From positions 44,678,611 to 44,732,110 of the forward strand of contig NC_092576.1 in the NCBI RefSeq assembly GCF_037975245.1: DNA of 53,500 nt. Reading direction: 5' to 3'. Positions 16,041 to 28,640 of this stretch are shown one piece after another. This stretch comes from Apostichopus japonicus. Taxonomy: Eukaryota; Echinodermata; Holothuroidea; Aspidochirotida; Stichopodidae. Every line of letters starts with the position of its first letter. Within the stretch, counting starts at the first letter, position 1. Under the pieces are notes generated by a model that saw only the letters and a program-made list of their open reading frames with translations, did not search any database and was not told where the DNA came from. The position numbers were made by a program, and so were the translations under genes.

Positions 16041-16640
16041 CAACAATAAACTTCGTAAAAACCGATTAATTACTAGTCTATGATCAGAGTGATAGCACAC
16101 AAGTGGCAACAGTCCTCCATGAATGTGTACACTATAGGTTGTAAGCAATGGTGAGCAGTGTGGATTAAGGTAGTTCAGTGTAGAGAACATGTCCAGTAAT
16201 TGAGGAGACCTACCTATTTAGGTCTGGATCTAAAGCTTGCAGTAACCTAACCTAGTAAAACAATTCTATTCGCATTAAAGAAACGTTGATTCCAGAATAT
16301 CGAGTGTAAAGCATCTGGCGTACGAAGACACGGTATTTTCACAAACTAAATAGTAGTCGGGGCAGTTCCGTTTATGCAGAAAATACTTTAAACTTGAACA
16401 GTTGAAACCACTCATGCGAGTCTGTTGCCAAAAGGAGACAGTATTTGAAATATTAGAAATATTAGACACAGTGACGTCAGAAGGAATAATTGTATCATGG
16501 CAACAGTTACGGAGTTTAAGCAAATTTAAAATGGTTTTGCTGTAGGCCTAAAAATATATTTCCCATGAAAAGTAGATTTTTTGTTCAAAGCATATCCAAC
16601 GATATTTTGTATTTATTTTTTCTTAATGGGAGGGGACTAA
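16041..16640. other. non-coding stretch, no gene seen
   Basis: Short frames only, nothing recognised. Confidence 0.5.
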
Positions 16641-16649
16641 GGTACAAGT

Positions 16650-17570
16650 TTTATATCTAGCTATGCCCACCTTCTTTAAGTCCTTCATTGATTAGTGCAA
16701 TATATTAACTACATATATTATGTTAAGTGAATGTAGTTAACATTAAAAACATTACATTACACTGGTAAGTTCAAACTCAACTGATACGGATGATCAAAGA
16801 AAATAAGAAATCACACTTAGAAAGAACCCTCCCAAAATGGAACAAAGGGGGCAAATATTAATTTTAAGTGGAGTTTAGAAGGTTTTTTTGTCGGGGGGGG
16901 GGGGGCATTCGAGGGGGACGAGAGCTTCATTCTCTGTATGTGTTCAGGTCTTGCACTATCCCCACCATCCTTAATTCCTTCATTGATTAGTACAATGTAT
17001 TAACTGTATATACTTTACATGTAATTGTACCAGTACAGGTTTGTCTAGTTTTTTCACCAAACAAAATGCACGTGACATATATACAGTGTGCGGAAGATGG
17101 GAGGGGATGGGGGGGGGGAGGGGAGGGGACCCATGTGATACATTATTTTCCCTAATTTCCTAGAAACGATATTTAACGCAACGGGAATGTGAACGGGATT
17201 TGTATAGAACAACACATTATGACGTTAACACTTGTACCAGTACAGGTTTGTCTAGGTGTTGATAGGTGTCTAACCAAACAAAATGCACGTGAACTATATA
17301 CTGCACGATAGAGGGAGGAAGTGGGGGTTACGTTAGCTCTCGTATGGACCTGGGACACGTTATTGTGCCCAAGTTTCTAGAATAATCACTTGAATTACAC
17401 CTATCTCTTATGTAACGGCAATATGAATATTAACTGCATTGAGAACATTTAACGGCGTTGTGAATATTTATGAAGGCATTGTGAATAATTGAGCGCAGGG
17501 GTTATACTACGCTCAAGAAATAACCAGTTTAATTGAGACCATGTGTTCATAATCACGTGGATCGGAGCAA
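16650..17570 (+). repeat. degenerate interspersed/tandem repeat, copy B
   Basis: Two units are visible. TTCATTGATTAGT occurs near 16686 and 16979, and GTACAGGTTTGTCTAG occurs near 17034 and 17240, each followed by CAAACAAAATGCACGTGA. The segment 16760-17110 aligns with 19550-19900. A G-rich stretch at 17099-17129 (several runs of four or more G) lies at the equivalent position to weaker G-rich stretches in copy C and could form a quadruplex. Confidence 0.7.
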
Positions 17571-18305
17571 ATGCGTTTTAGTCTAAGGCATTGGCTGTAA
17601 ACAATAGAACTAATGTAACTATTTGGGTGAATCTTGTTATGTGTAAATACAAATGAATACCAGTAGGCTTACAATAGACTGAAGTGTTTAAAGACGCACT
17701 ATTCAACTTACCAGAACATCTAAAATGATATTTAGTATTTATAATCTTCTACAGAAAGTGTTTTCATCTCATAAAATGAACTAACATGGTCAAAGAATGA
17801 ATGAGAGATTCTTCACTATGTGGCCAGACAAAAAAAAAATATATATATCGTCAATGTATGTAGAATGATGTTGCGGCTTAAGTGGGGAAGCAACGTCGGA
17901 TACCTAATTAGACAGAGCATATCTAGGGCCGACACATTGAACCGTGCGGACATTTTAACATATCAACAACCGGTTGCTTTAACTACTTACATTATACAAC
18001 ACTTTATGTACATGTATATAGTGTTTTAAGTTTGATTAATCATTCGTGATTTTGAATTTTGTCATCCTATTAATTAGGTAGTATTGGTAAAATTGTCTTT
18101 ATAGGCGAGTTATTGGGCTCGACTCAAACGTTAGCCACCATATTGTTTTTGTCAGTTAGTAGCGGGATTTTGCCAGCCTTCCTAATATTGCAACCGTCTA
18201 TAACCGTAACAAGCTCTCATGCATTCTGATCATGGTTTATGTGGGTAAGGGATCTGGTGGGAAGGTTGATGTCCTGATGTTTTTGCACTACGTTTCCATG
18301 CAGAA
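17571..18305. other. non-coding stretch, no gene seen
   Basis: Short frames only. No protein, RNA gene or repeat was recognised. Confidence 0.5.
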
Positions 18306-18534
18306 GAGCTAGTAGGACACTATTTTCCTATTTGTTCCGTGCTTTTCTTTCATCCTGTCGGCGCGGACAGAAAATCACTACACACGGACGTTTTTTCCTA
18401 GTTAATAATGTCCGTCCAGACTGATAATACTGTCCGCCGGACACAATTCCCCCGAGAAAGATGTCCTACGGACACAATTCTCTAGGAATAGTGTCCGTGA
18501 GACGCCCGGACACTATTCCCTGTCACACTAGCTC
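18306..18534. repeat. inverted-repeat cassette rich in GGACAC/GTCC, about 229 bp
   Basis: The ends are GAGCTAGT (18306-18313) and its inverse ACTAGCTC (18527-18534). Just inside the left end is GGACACTATTTTCC. Near the right end are its near-inverse GGAATAGTGTCC and a direct copy GGACACTATTCC. The interior repeats GTCCG and CGGACACAATTC. This looks like a small, foldable non-autonomous element. No clear target duplication was found. Confidence 0.45.
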
Positions 18535-19240
18535 AGTCTTAATACAAGCTCTATGGTAAAGGGTTTCTCTTTTTGCCGATTGCTGGATTCATCGTTGATT
18601 GTTATTTTCTCACTTTTCCGATGACTTTGCTGGGTATGCACTCTTACACAAACCCTTTGATCAAACTCTGTGATCAATATGCTAAGGTTTGATATTGAGT
18701 GATACACCTTACGCGATTTTATAATAATTATGTATGTCTGTGACACCAAACTTTAACATACGCTTTCTTAAAAAGGATAACTTGCACGGATACAACAAGA
18801 ATTACCTGCACAGACAGTAAAAACTCGATTTTTGTTATACTGGATGACAGGAGTTATTTGAATTATCAAATATCAAGATTTCACTCTGGAAGACTGATAA
18901 CATTTCCGACGAAAGAAAACTGGGAGGATATCATACTTAGTATCTGAACTGCTCCATTTTGAGTTATGAAGCGTTTCGGTTTCAGGAGATATTTTCTTTG
19001 AAGTCAGGTTATATGTGAACAAAAATGGGTCTATTGTTCCAAATGGTGATGTTCAATATTTAGTGTACCAAATAAATTGGCTCATTTGATTTTGTGGGTA
19101 ATTTGATGTGAAAAAGATGTAACAGAGGGAATTTCCCACTTTAAAATTTTGTCAGAGAATGTTATTCCGATAATACCTCGCTCAGCAATATCACTGTGGA
19201 AGTGATGAGGAACTACCAAAAAAAACAAACACAGAGGTAA
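18535..19240. other. non-coding stretch, no gene seen
   Basis: No recognisable coding or RNA feature. Confidence 0.5.
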
Positions 19241-20835
19241 GTTCAAACCATCCCCCACTTTCCGTAAATCCTTCATTGATTAGTTCAATGTATTGACGTA
19301 AGGTACCTATTCAAGTATAGGTTTTCTAGGTGTAGATATCTGTCTCATCTGACGTGTGACAAGTGACATATATACTGTACGGAGGGCGGGTACGTTAACT
19401 CTTGTCGGGACAAGTTATTGTCGTTAAGTCCCTAGACACAGTCTCCCAAATTGTACCTCTCAATATTCCGCAACGCGAATATGAACGAGCTCTATCAATA
19501 GCTTCGAATAATGAATTTAAGTGTATGCAATTAAAATTAATATATTTACATCACACTGGTAAGTTCAAACTCAATTGATACGGATAATTAAAGAATACGA
19601 GGAAATCCTACACATAAATACTCTCCCAAAATTGAAGAAAGGGGACAAATACATACATTAAGAGAAGTTAAGCGGGGTTGCTATTGTTCGACCGAGGAGA
19701 ATGAGGAGCTCCATTCTCTTTATGTGATCAGGTCTTGCTTGTACTATTCCCACCTTCTTTAATTCCTTTATTGATTAGTACAATCTAATGACTGGCTTTA
19801 TTTTCAAGGTAGTTGTACAAGTACAGGTTTGTCTAGTTGTTGATAGGTGTCTGACCAAAGAAATGCATGTGGCCTATATACAGTGTGCGGAGGAAGAGAG
19901 GGGGTATGGGGAAAACTGTGATACATTATATTCCCTAAGTTCCTAGACACGATCTGTTCAGCAACGGGAATTTTAACGGGATATGTGTAAAGCAACAAAT
20001 GATGAAATTAGTGTATATTAGTTGACATAAAGAATAAAGCAGACCACCACATATGTGAGTTCAAAATCATCTAATTGAAGCATAGGGAACCGACACACAC
20101 ACAATTTCACGCAAAATGTAACAACTTGTATACACATTGACACCAAATGAGGTCTAACGTATGCGTTTGTAGATGGGACGGGAAGGGGGAGAGGTATAGG
20201 GGAGAATGATGGATTCCCTCCGTGTCACCCGGTCCTGCACTTTACCCACCTTCCTTATTTCCTTCATTTGTTAATACGATCAATTAACCTTATTTACTTA
20301 CCTAATGAGGGTTTACTAGGATGTCTTTTGTTCTGGTGTAAATATCATTGACTCAATGACCTGTAGTTTCATTGATATGGAAATCCTTTATTGGTATATT
20401 CGATCCTTGAGTATTGGTTCCGATAACGAATGGTCCTGGAATTGGAGGTGATATTTAACTGTTCAATTGAGGAAGTGGTGATGCACGTACAGTGTCATAG
20501 CAATATATCAAGCCTTTTTCATTATAAGGTAAATGTAACAGTATCGACATGTAATTGTTACACGCATATCGTTGAGTAATTGTCGTGAGCCTCGTCGACA
20601 AGCGGTTATAGTATGTACGGGGTATATAGAAACTAGTACTTGAACCAAGTATGACCTCTGCCGCGGTTGGTTAATTATGAATAGATGCGTTATGTTACTA
20701 CGACTACTGAATAAATGACTCATGATTCGAAACAAAAGTTACAAATACAAGTTAACTGTATATACGTGTGAACCAAATTCTCAAATCAGAAAGTAACGCA
20801 CAACGTACAACAGGTTTTAACACGGCTATCACGGT
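19241..20835 (+). repeat. degenerate tandem repeat of about 0.5 kb, copy C, with inverted 3' piece
   Basis: The recurring marker of the unit (CACCTTC then a CATTGATTAGTACAAT-like stretch) is found near 19253, 19750 and 20245, a spacing of roughly 495 bp. The pieces also match copy A at 3400-4250 and copy B at 16650-17400. The segment 20635-20835 matches copy A 4375-4560 in the opposite orientation (for example GTTAACTGTATATACGTGTG here versus CACGCGTATATACAGTTAAC there), so the unit has been rearranged. Confidence 0.7.
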
Positions 20836-21042
20836 AATACATGTAGTATTGGATGGGTTTCTCGAAATATAGTTGTATATCGGAGTTATGTCTGCTTAAT
20901 TTGAATATATGTATTTACTTACTTTGTATTTAAATATATTCACGGGGGAAAAATAGGACTAAGAAAAAAAATGGCAAAAAATAAAGAACAATTTTCAATA
21001 ATGATGACGGCAAGTAGGCTAAATGTGACTACTCTGGCATGG
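20836..21042. other. non-coding, no feature seen
   Basis: AT-rich sequence without a recognised feature. Confidence 0.5.
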
Positions 21043-21245
21043 CAGGGGTCTTGTTTTCATGCTCGGGAAGTGCCATATCCTGCAATCTGGGGAGGCATTT
21101 TTTTCTCCATTTTCTCCATTACGCTACGCGCCAATCATGGTGGCGCGTAGCGTAGATTGACCTACCAAACGAACCCCCGATAATTATGACAGATGGCCAC
21201 ACTCTGATCTGCCGTTTCAATCCCAAATAGCTTTCGACGCCCCTG
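21043..21245. mobile_element. possible hAT-like miniature element remnant, 203 bp
   Basis: The ends read CAGGGGTC and GACGCCCCTG, which fit the CAGGGGCG-type ends common in hAT-derived elements. Inside is a perfect 14-bp hairpin, TACGCTACGCGCCA (21120-21133) and its inverse (21141-21154). On the opposite strand it resembles the hairpin at 15172-15203. No 8-bp target duplication is visible, so the boundaries are tentative. Confidence 0.4.
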
Positions 21246-21489
21246 CACGTACTTCTTATAGTACTCCTTTAATGTATTGTTACTCTGTCCGCCCCGGTAG
21301 TGTGGTGAATTACCAGGTTTTGTAAGAAAAGTTAGGGTATTTATGTAGGTAGATGCCCGAGGACTCCTTTAAATATATTACACTAACAATGCAACAGTTT
21401 TAAAGGACCATTGCCCCTATAATGTACCCTTGGTACATCTTTCACAGTGTACTAAACAAAATAAATATGTACAAGAACAATACCTTAAC

Positions 21490-21760
21490 GACTAAACACG
21501 ACAAACGGATAACGTACATTAACTAACCGTATCACGGCACAGCTATTCGTTAATGCGCACGTGGCCCAGCAGCCCGCTAAACTATACGCATTGCGCTGAA
21601 GACAACGCAGCGCCTGACGAATAATTCGTTAAGAGCAACTCAGCACAGCTTACGACGAAATGCGTCAGTCCGCGAATCTTATGCTGCGACGGCCGTGTAA
21701 CTGCACACGCCGTTTACGCAGCGCAACCGCATAGCATTAAGCCGATCATCTGCAGAAGCC
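21490..21760. other. CpG-rich islet
   Basis: CpG dinucleotides are far denser here than in the surrounding AT-rich DNA, and the stretch contains many GCG, CGC and ACG words. No reading frame, TIR or RNA structure was recognised. It could be an unmethylated regulatory element or the body of an unrecognised repeat. Confidence 0.4.
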
Positions 21761-22610
21761 AAAGATAACCCCTAAAACAACAACTCTGACAAACGCTATA
21801 AAATTTGGCGAGGATTCTACCTGACAACTTGTTACAAACTATAATCACAATGAATGTCTGTAAACGACAATTGCACGGCACTATACACAGCACCGTAACT
21901 GTTTAAAAACCTATACACGATTTACTGACCAATTGCGACATATCGAATAAGGTTAACACGTACCTGAACCCAATTACAAGCCGGTCAACGATCCCTGACC
22001 ACCACCCAACGTCTATGCACCTTTAGTAATTCCCCCGTTTACGAAGAACAGAGACGACATTGTCCGTCAGACTGTTCAAATAAACCCAACCCACTTGTAG
22101 CCAGCAATAAACTGATACCCTAGATAGGCAGACTAGCGCACATACCAGGAACCCCTGCTTAAACATTAAACAAGCAAACAAAAAACATTATCCAACTGGG
22201 AAACAAGCATCATAGAAAATATGTACACACGAGAAAATAGAGTGCTTTCTCGTAACATTATATATTCCATTACAACTGGTATCATGATATTATATCTAAC
22301 GCGCTTCTTCGTGAAGCTACCCGAACAATTGAATCTTTCAAAGTGGTACATTCATCGATGTTTATGGCCATTTTTAATTACAAAAAGGTCATTTTAAATG
22401 GTCATTTTTTCAAGCTTTTGTACTGCAGCTGGAACGCACGCAGCTTACCAGGACTGAACACAAATGTACATAGACACGAGAGGCAGACGACAGGATTCTT
22501 ATCCATAAGCAACATAAGGCGCATTGCATTTAGATGCACGTAAATCAGAGTGTATGGTATGATAGCAGTGACCGTCGTAAGCAATACAATAGCAATATAT
22601 AAGTATAAGT
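21761..22610. other. non-coding stretch, no gene seen
   Basis: Short frames only, nothing recognised. Confidence 0.5.
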
Positions 22611-22614
22611 GTTT

Positions 22615-23020
22615 TCTAAGTTGATGGTAAATGTGATAGTATCGAAATTCAATTACAAAACCAAACATTCAAATTAACCAGACATAAATCCGATATAAAA
22701 AGCTAATTCGAGAAATACATCCACTATTGCATGTATTTCCCTGATAGCCGTGTTAAAACCTGACGTACAACTGATTTGCTATACGTTCTGACTTGAATAT
22801 TTAATTCACACTTATATACAGTTTACTTAAGTTTGTCCTTTTTCCAAGTATGAGTCATATCAACAGTAAACGTAGTAATCAATTCCAATTTATTCATAAT
22901 TATCCAACCAAAGCAGAGGTCATAATATATATACAACAGCATCGCAACGTTGGCTACTTAATGTATAAACTGATGACGTAGAACCCTTGCAACGCCTTTC
23001 AAATTAATCTACTTGAAAGC
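22615..23020 (+). repeat. degenerate interspersed repeat, copy D (3' part only)
   Basis: It aligns in direct orientation with 4260-4660. Shared pieces include AGTATCGAAATT, AGCCGTGTTAAAAC, ATGAGTCATATC, CGTAGTAA and a shared CTGATGACGTA/CTGGTGACGTA segment. It lacks the 5' part seen in copies A and C. Confidence 0.65.
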
Positions 23021-24265
23021 GCGCTTATGTGAATTCTTAAATAATGAAATGGGCTACAGTGATATGTTTGTATTATTAGTTACCTTAACGGATTAATTGA
23101 TTAATCACTTGAAGAATTTAAGTACATCATTCAATCAGAAGAAAACTGTACCGAGTTCCTCTTTAAGCTGTTTATTTAAGATGTGCTTCTTCTCGAGTCC
23201 CAGACTATATTTCTAATAGTCGAAGCATTTTTGGTTTGTTTATTGGTAAATATATGAACATTTCTTCAAGATTCGCTGCGAAATTTTACAGGAAAAACTT
23301 AATTTAGCAGTCACTTCTTATTAATATTCACCCAGCAGCTGTACGTAGTCCATGTGTTCATGATCTTATAGACTTCAGTCAAATAGCTGTTATTTGACTG
23401 TTTACACCAGTAATTTTGGATTAAAGGTTAATAGGCTGCAAGTTATCTTTATTGAAGAAACCCATGGGTCAGTCCAAGTCAATTAATGATGGGTTGTACT
23501 CTGGTTATTGGTGCGAAAGTAGTCTAAAGGCTTATAAGAAGTAAATTGTTCTGGTTGTTAAATATTTGACCAAATACAACGATATCAAGCAACAGTGAAT
23601 CGAGTACAGGTACGAGTACTTAATCATCAGAGTGCTGGTACGAAATAATGAGTACGAGTTTTGTTCACCTAGTGCGAGTACCGATCTTTTTGAAAAAAAG
23701 TACTTGAGTGCAATTCTAGTGCCAAGTGCTTTTCGAGTACTACAACATTAGAACATAGCTTCTGACAAAATTTTACGATTTTTTTTTTTTTTTTTTAGTG
23801 TCAATTACAGATACAAGTTAAAAGAAACTTGGCAACAGCAAATCTCTCCAGAAATTGAAAAAAAAATACGGATACCGATAATATTAATCTTCTTTACACT
23901 GTACTTGAGGTACTGTTTAATATAATTAAACGTAAAAGGGTAGTAAACACTCAGTGATTGTTTGGAATGGTTCAAGTCCACTCACGACAGATTCACACTA
24001 AATTGTGGCTGTAAAAGAGGTATTTGGAAAGAGCTTTGATGCCATAACCGCCTTGGCTATACATTGATATCCATTAAGTATAAATTCAATGTGGCTCACC
24101 TTAAGGGGATAAAAGCTTTTTTTTCTCTTCAGTTGTCCTTAAAAAGTAATACTGATCAAATCCAACCTTCACCTCTACCCGTCATAGTCATTTGAACTTC
24201 CTCTTTTAGTTCATTTTATTAGCTTTATTCTTTTGAGAACCGCGAAACTTAGTACAATCCTGCTA
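23021..24265. other. non-coding stretch containing a GAGTAC-rich cluster
   Basis: No credible gene. Between about 23600 and 23750 the word GAGTAC occurs five times together with related GTACTT and GAGTGC words on both strands, giving a loosely palindromic block. A T run sits at 23780-23796. Confidence 0.5.
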
Positions 24266-24440
24266 ACCACGAGAGATTCCTTCAAAGTCCGTGCAGTCTG
24301 TCCTAGTCAATGATGTATGACTGTATCAAACAAGAATTATAGTTAGGTGTTACCACGAGAGATTCCTTCAAAGTCCGTGCAGTCTGTCCTAGTCAATGAT
24401 GTATGACTGTATCAAACAAGAATTATAGTTAGGTGTTACC
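24266..24440 (+). repeat. exact tandem duplication, unit 86 bp
   Basis: Copies 24266-24351 and 24352-24437 are identical as read, and the first three bases (ACC) recur once more at 24438-24440. Perfect identity in an otherwise degraded region implies a very recent duplication, a copy-number polymorphism or an assembly artefact. Confidence 0.95.
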
Positions 24441-25484
24441 TTTCAATCGGTTAGATCAACAAACCAGCACTGCATGGTATTCATCGCCCAGCGTAACTGA
24501 AAAATTTGCATAGAAATGCTGTTATAATTATTCATTCAGCCTTGTCGTTTTGGTAAATTGTACATCGTATGACATGGTTCCAGGCTTGCGTGTTATAAAC
24601 AGCAATGTTTTACACGTATACATTGCAAATCGAAAGATAAACATATAGTATATACATCATATGTGTTTTTCTTCCATTATATATATAAACTTATACAATT
24701 GAATCAAAGACCACGATATTTACTATTACGAGTAGTGACATATCACACACTAAGCTATATGGAAGGTAAAGTTTAAAAGTTAGTTATTTTGACCTGTTGT
24801 AATATTTTAATTTTCATATTCAATAGAGGTACACTTTCAATTTTTGGGATATATGCGTTAAGGAAACTATACAACCTTACTTATCGTCTTACATGACTAT
24901 GTTCAACATTAAGTGTTCACATAATATACGGTAGATATCATTTCTTTTGTACTAAATGAGGACTGAATTCACAACATTTCCCCCTGAATTGCACAGTTAA
25001 GCCCTATTCCTAGCTGTAACCTACGTAAAATTCAGTGACGCGGTTAGCTACACTCTAATAATTTAAGTCTGCATGTGCTTGAATTGTTCAGGACGTTTGA
25101 AATGGCGTCTTATACATTGTAAAAGTGTGTAAGTGGCATGTGAACTAAGAATACAATTGTGCAGAGAGCGAGGCTGATATTGAAAGTATACAATCTCGGC
25201 AGAACCATAGACATTTTTATACAGAAAGAATGACTATTCGATGACAAATAAGAGACAATAGTCCAACAGGAATAATAAATAATTACATCACTCAGGGAAC
25301 ATTGAAGGCCGAAACAAGAACTTCAACAATTTCTTGAAGGTATTTCGACGACTGATTAATTTATATTTTCCTCTCTGATCAGTCAAATGACCTACGGGTA
25401 AAATTTACAATAAACTCTTTAAGATATATTCTTCAAGTTGCATTATATAATCTTTTAATTTTTTTCTTCTCTCTATTGTTTCAG
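24441..25484. other. non-coding stretch, no gene seen
   Basis: AT-rich, with nothing recognised. Confidence 0.5.
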
Positions 25485-25711
25485 GCGGTTACCATCATTT
25501 GCGTAAAGGGTTAAATATCATTCCCACTGTGAGTGGAAGGTTGTTGCGTTGTCCACAAATAGCAGTGATCCTATACTTCCCATCTGAATATAACCTTCAC
25601 CCTATTTCCTTACAGGACCTACCAACGGTAGCTGTGGTGCGATTTTCCCTTCCAAACAGGTTTGCAATACGGAGTTTTCATCCAGTCAAAATGCCAAAAC
25701 ATCAATGAGTT
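25485..25711 (+). CDS. weak terminal-exon candidate, product unknown
   Basis: A long pyrimidine tract ending TTGTTTCAG (acceptor at 25484) is followed by an open frame running from 25487 to a TGA at 25709-25711, about 74 codons (GGYHHLRKGLNIIPTV at its start). The frame needs one base from an upstream exon. The protein has no recognised domain. Composition is unremarkable, and a frame of this size occurs by chance in this window, so I give it little weight. Confidence 0.12.
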
Positions 25712-28554
25712 CATTGACGTCACTGAAACATGTTGCTTAAGCTGAAGAGATTAATTGTTGTTGATTGACCTGTGACACTTAGTTAAGTATAGTGACTGGG
25801 TTTCATTCCAAACGCCCTAACTTTATTTTCAATGCTTGGAACACATGTCAACCTTAGTTATGATACATACGCTACATTCCATTGGGTTTGTGTTTAAATG
25901 GTTAGGCAACACGCATTTCAGTCATTGATTATGTGGTATTAAATATGCGTATCCATAAGTAATATTACGTGATTAAGTACCATGATGCCCCTAGGTAATA
26001 ACTGTTAAAGGTAATTCAATAGTTGGTAAGCAGTATTCGATACTACGACAATGTTAGTTGCAACTTTGTAAAATTTGTTTGATAACACATATGCCTTATA
26101 ATGCTTTATCGATCATTACCCACACAGGTATCAGAACTGTGAAATTAATTTAAGGCATATTATTAATGAAGTTGGTGATGTCATATTTTTTCAGGATACT
26201 ATAATTACATGATTAACACTAATAGGGTAGTAATTGTCAGTAGACAAGTGGTAACGACATGCGAAATAAACTTTGTTTTGACTTAACACGATGATTAATC
26301 AGTTCCATTTGTTTACTTTCTGTATTATATATTATTCGCCGTCTGACCTGAAATGTCGCTGGAGGTATGCTATTATAGCTGTAGAGAGTGCTTATTCATT
26401 TACCCCATCAATAAAAAAAACTCTTCTTTATGCCTGCTCCCATGCCTTCAGCGTCTTCTCAGATAATGCAAGAGTTGAAGGCGGTTGGGGTGGGGAGGAG
26501 GGGGTTGAGAAGGGGGAAGTCATTTTGAAAGGTTAATGAACAATACTTTGAGTCAAAGTATGAAACAATTAAATGTTCTCACATGGTGTTGTAATAAACC
26601 TGAATTATTCATTTAGGGGATTAGTCAGGAGAATAAATTGTTGGACACACAGAGAATAAGTTAATATATGCTTCACAACATGCAGTAGTAGCAACCTAAT
26701 TGTGTGTTAGTCTTTTCCATAACTGTACACTATTCTGTTTTCTCGACCAATCTTAACAATATTGTTATAATTTAACGTGTAGCAACGGTTCAGCGTAAGA
26801 AACGACACAATAAAAGGGTAAACACACGTTCTTTAGCAAAACGATTTCGAGCAAATCCTTCTTGTCTTGGTTTCTTTCATTAGCTCAGTACTACGTATGT
26901 CTATGAATTCCGATTATTGTTAATCATGATACGGTTCAGTAGCCAGTCATAGTAAAACTTAAACGGTTAAACTACGGGTTTCTTGTTACTAATAACACAC
27001 ATATGTACAGTCTGCTGTTTTAATACGTTCAACGGTTAGTGTTACACCTTACCGTTGACCCATGTATTCTGTTCGCTACCACTCTTCTGAAGATCAAAAC
27101 ATTTTGAAATCCAAATTATACAAAAAGGGCAAAGTTAAGAGTTCAAATTCATATACCGATTGCGCTCGATGCAATTACAGATACCTTTCATTTACTGAAG
27201 ATCAATTGAAGATGACACATTTAAGAAACATTCTTTTCTTTTCAATTTCCCGAGACGAGTGATATGTGACTGGGAATGTAGTAAGAAATTGCCACACTAT
27301 ATCCTACTCCCTAGTTCATGAAATACATTGCAACACTTGTATTTGATAACACTGGTGCGATTCTAGAAGTATGGCGTTCTTGTTGTACAGCGTAAATTTA
27401 ATTAACACACATATTCCGAGATACAAACTGCAAACCAATTACAATCCCGTCTTAACATTTGTTCTCAATCTAACTGGAATTTATCAATTCAAATCTGGTA
27501 AACTGCGACAGCAGATAGGGGCTATACGATGTATGACAAGGTTTATCTAACTGACGGACCCTTAAGTTAAAGATATCACTGATTGATTATGTTGACAATA
27601 ATTGGTTCACTCGCACACTAAGTGGAAAGTATGTTGCACCATGCAATGAAAGCAAAACGTCAACTCCAAGTTCAGCATGTTGTAGTCAGTATTTTTGGTT
27701 AAAGTTTAAAATACGTAAATTAGAGTATTTATTGAAATAGTGAGATGTCCATCTTCTTAGCAATGATGTTCAGTTAGTTGTGTAGCCTTAGTACCATAGC
27801 TAACAACAGTATTGTGATGCTTTACAAAGGCGTTATTGCATTGACTAGAATCTGTATTCAGTTGCTTGCAAAAATAGCTATGTTGCTTGAGTGTATGAAT
27901 GTATGGATGTATCGGAAAAGGTTGTGTAGCCGTGTGTGTGGATATAACTTCAAGCAGTATGGTGTCTTTTTTGCTAAGGATTCAAACTGAAAGTAATAAC
28001 AATGTTACGTTAAAAAGTGTATTTCTAATTCAGGCAATGCGGTGTTTTGTCATTTGAAACCATTATATATGCATCATTGGTGTTAAATGTTTTGACATGA
28101 GGAAATCGGTAACAAATCAATGTAAAATCAATGAACCACAAGAACATAGTAATCATGAGGACGTTTCGTCTTGTTATCACAAAGCTATTCGAGTTAACGT
28201 ACAATGATAATGCCATGGAGCTATCGTCATTAACGTGTATCATGTGAAATGTTTATTTCCCTTGGAAAGTTCAATTTGTAGTATTTATACTTATTTTTAC
28301 ACGATATTTCTATTTTCCAGCATGACTCCATACCCCAGCATGGCATATATTGAGACTGTTTTCATAGTATGTAGGGACAACCAATAACTGTCTGGATTTA
28401 TTCAATATCCAGTCTATTAATTAGGTTAATCAGCGGTGTACCGTGTGTTTATTGCATGATAAAGCACGAAATAGGGCGTTCACACAAAACACTAATGACA
28501 TTAACCAGCAACTAACCAGCAATTGTCTCAAAATGGTGCCACCCTAAAATGTTC
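25712..28554. other. non-coding stretch, no gene seen
   Basis: Only short frames. At 28321 an acceptor-like CTATTTTCCAG and, 46 bases later, a GTATGT donor bracket a 15-codon frame. That is too little to call an exon. Confidence 0.5.
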
Positions 28555-28640
28555 ATGCTACGCTTCTCTCCAACTGATGGTGACGCTGCGCTTGCATAGT
28601 GTCATGGTGGGAAACGTCCCACCCACTCAAAATTTCAAAA
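28555..28640 (-). repeat. fragment of the GCGCCACCAT hairpin repeat family
   Basis: Read on the minus strand, 28555-28597 contains CACCATCAGTTGG followed by GCGTAGCATGAA. This matches the CACCATCAGTTGG and GCGTACATGAA at 15182-15209. The left side is more diverged. It is probably a decayed copy of the element seen at 37482 and 15130. Confidence 0.5.

Noticed and set aside
28321-28366. 46-bp mini-exon with acceptor CTATTTTCCAG and donor GTATGT, in phase with the candidate exon at 6186
   Set aside because: Fifteen codons with no recognisable character; acceptor and donor words this close occur by chance in AT-rich sequence.
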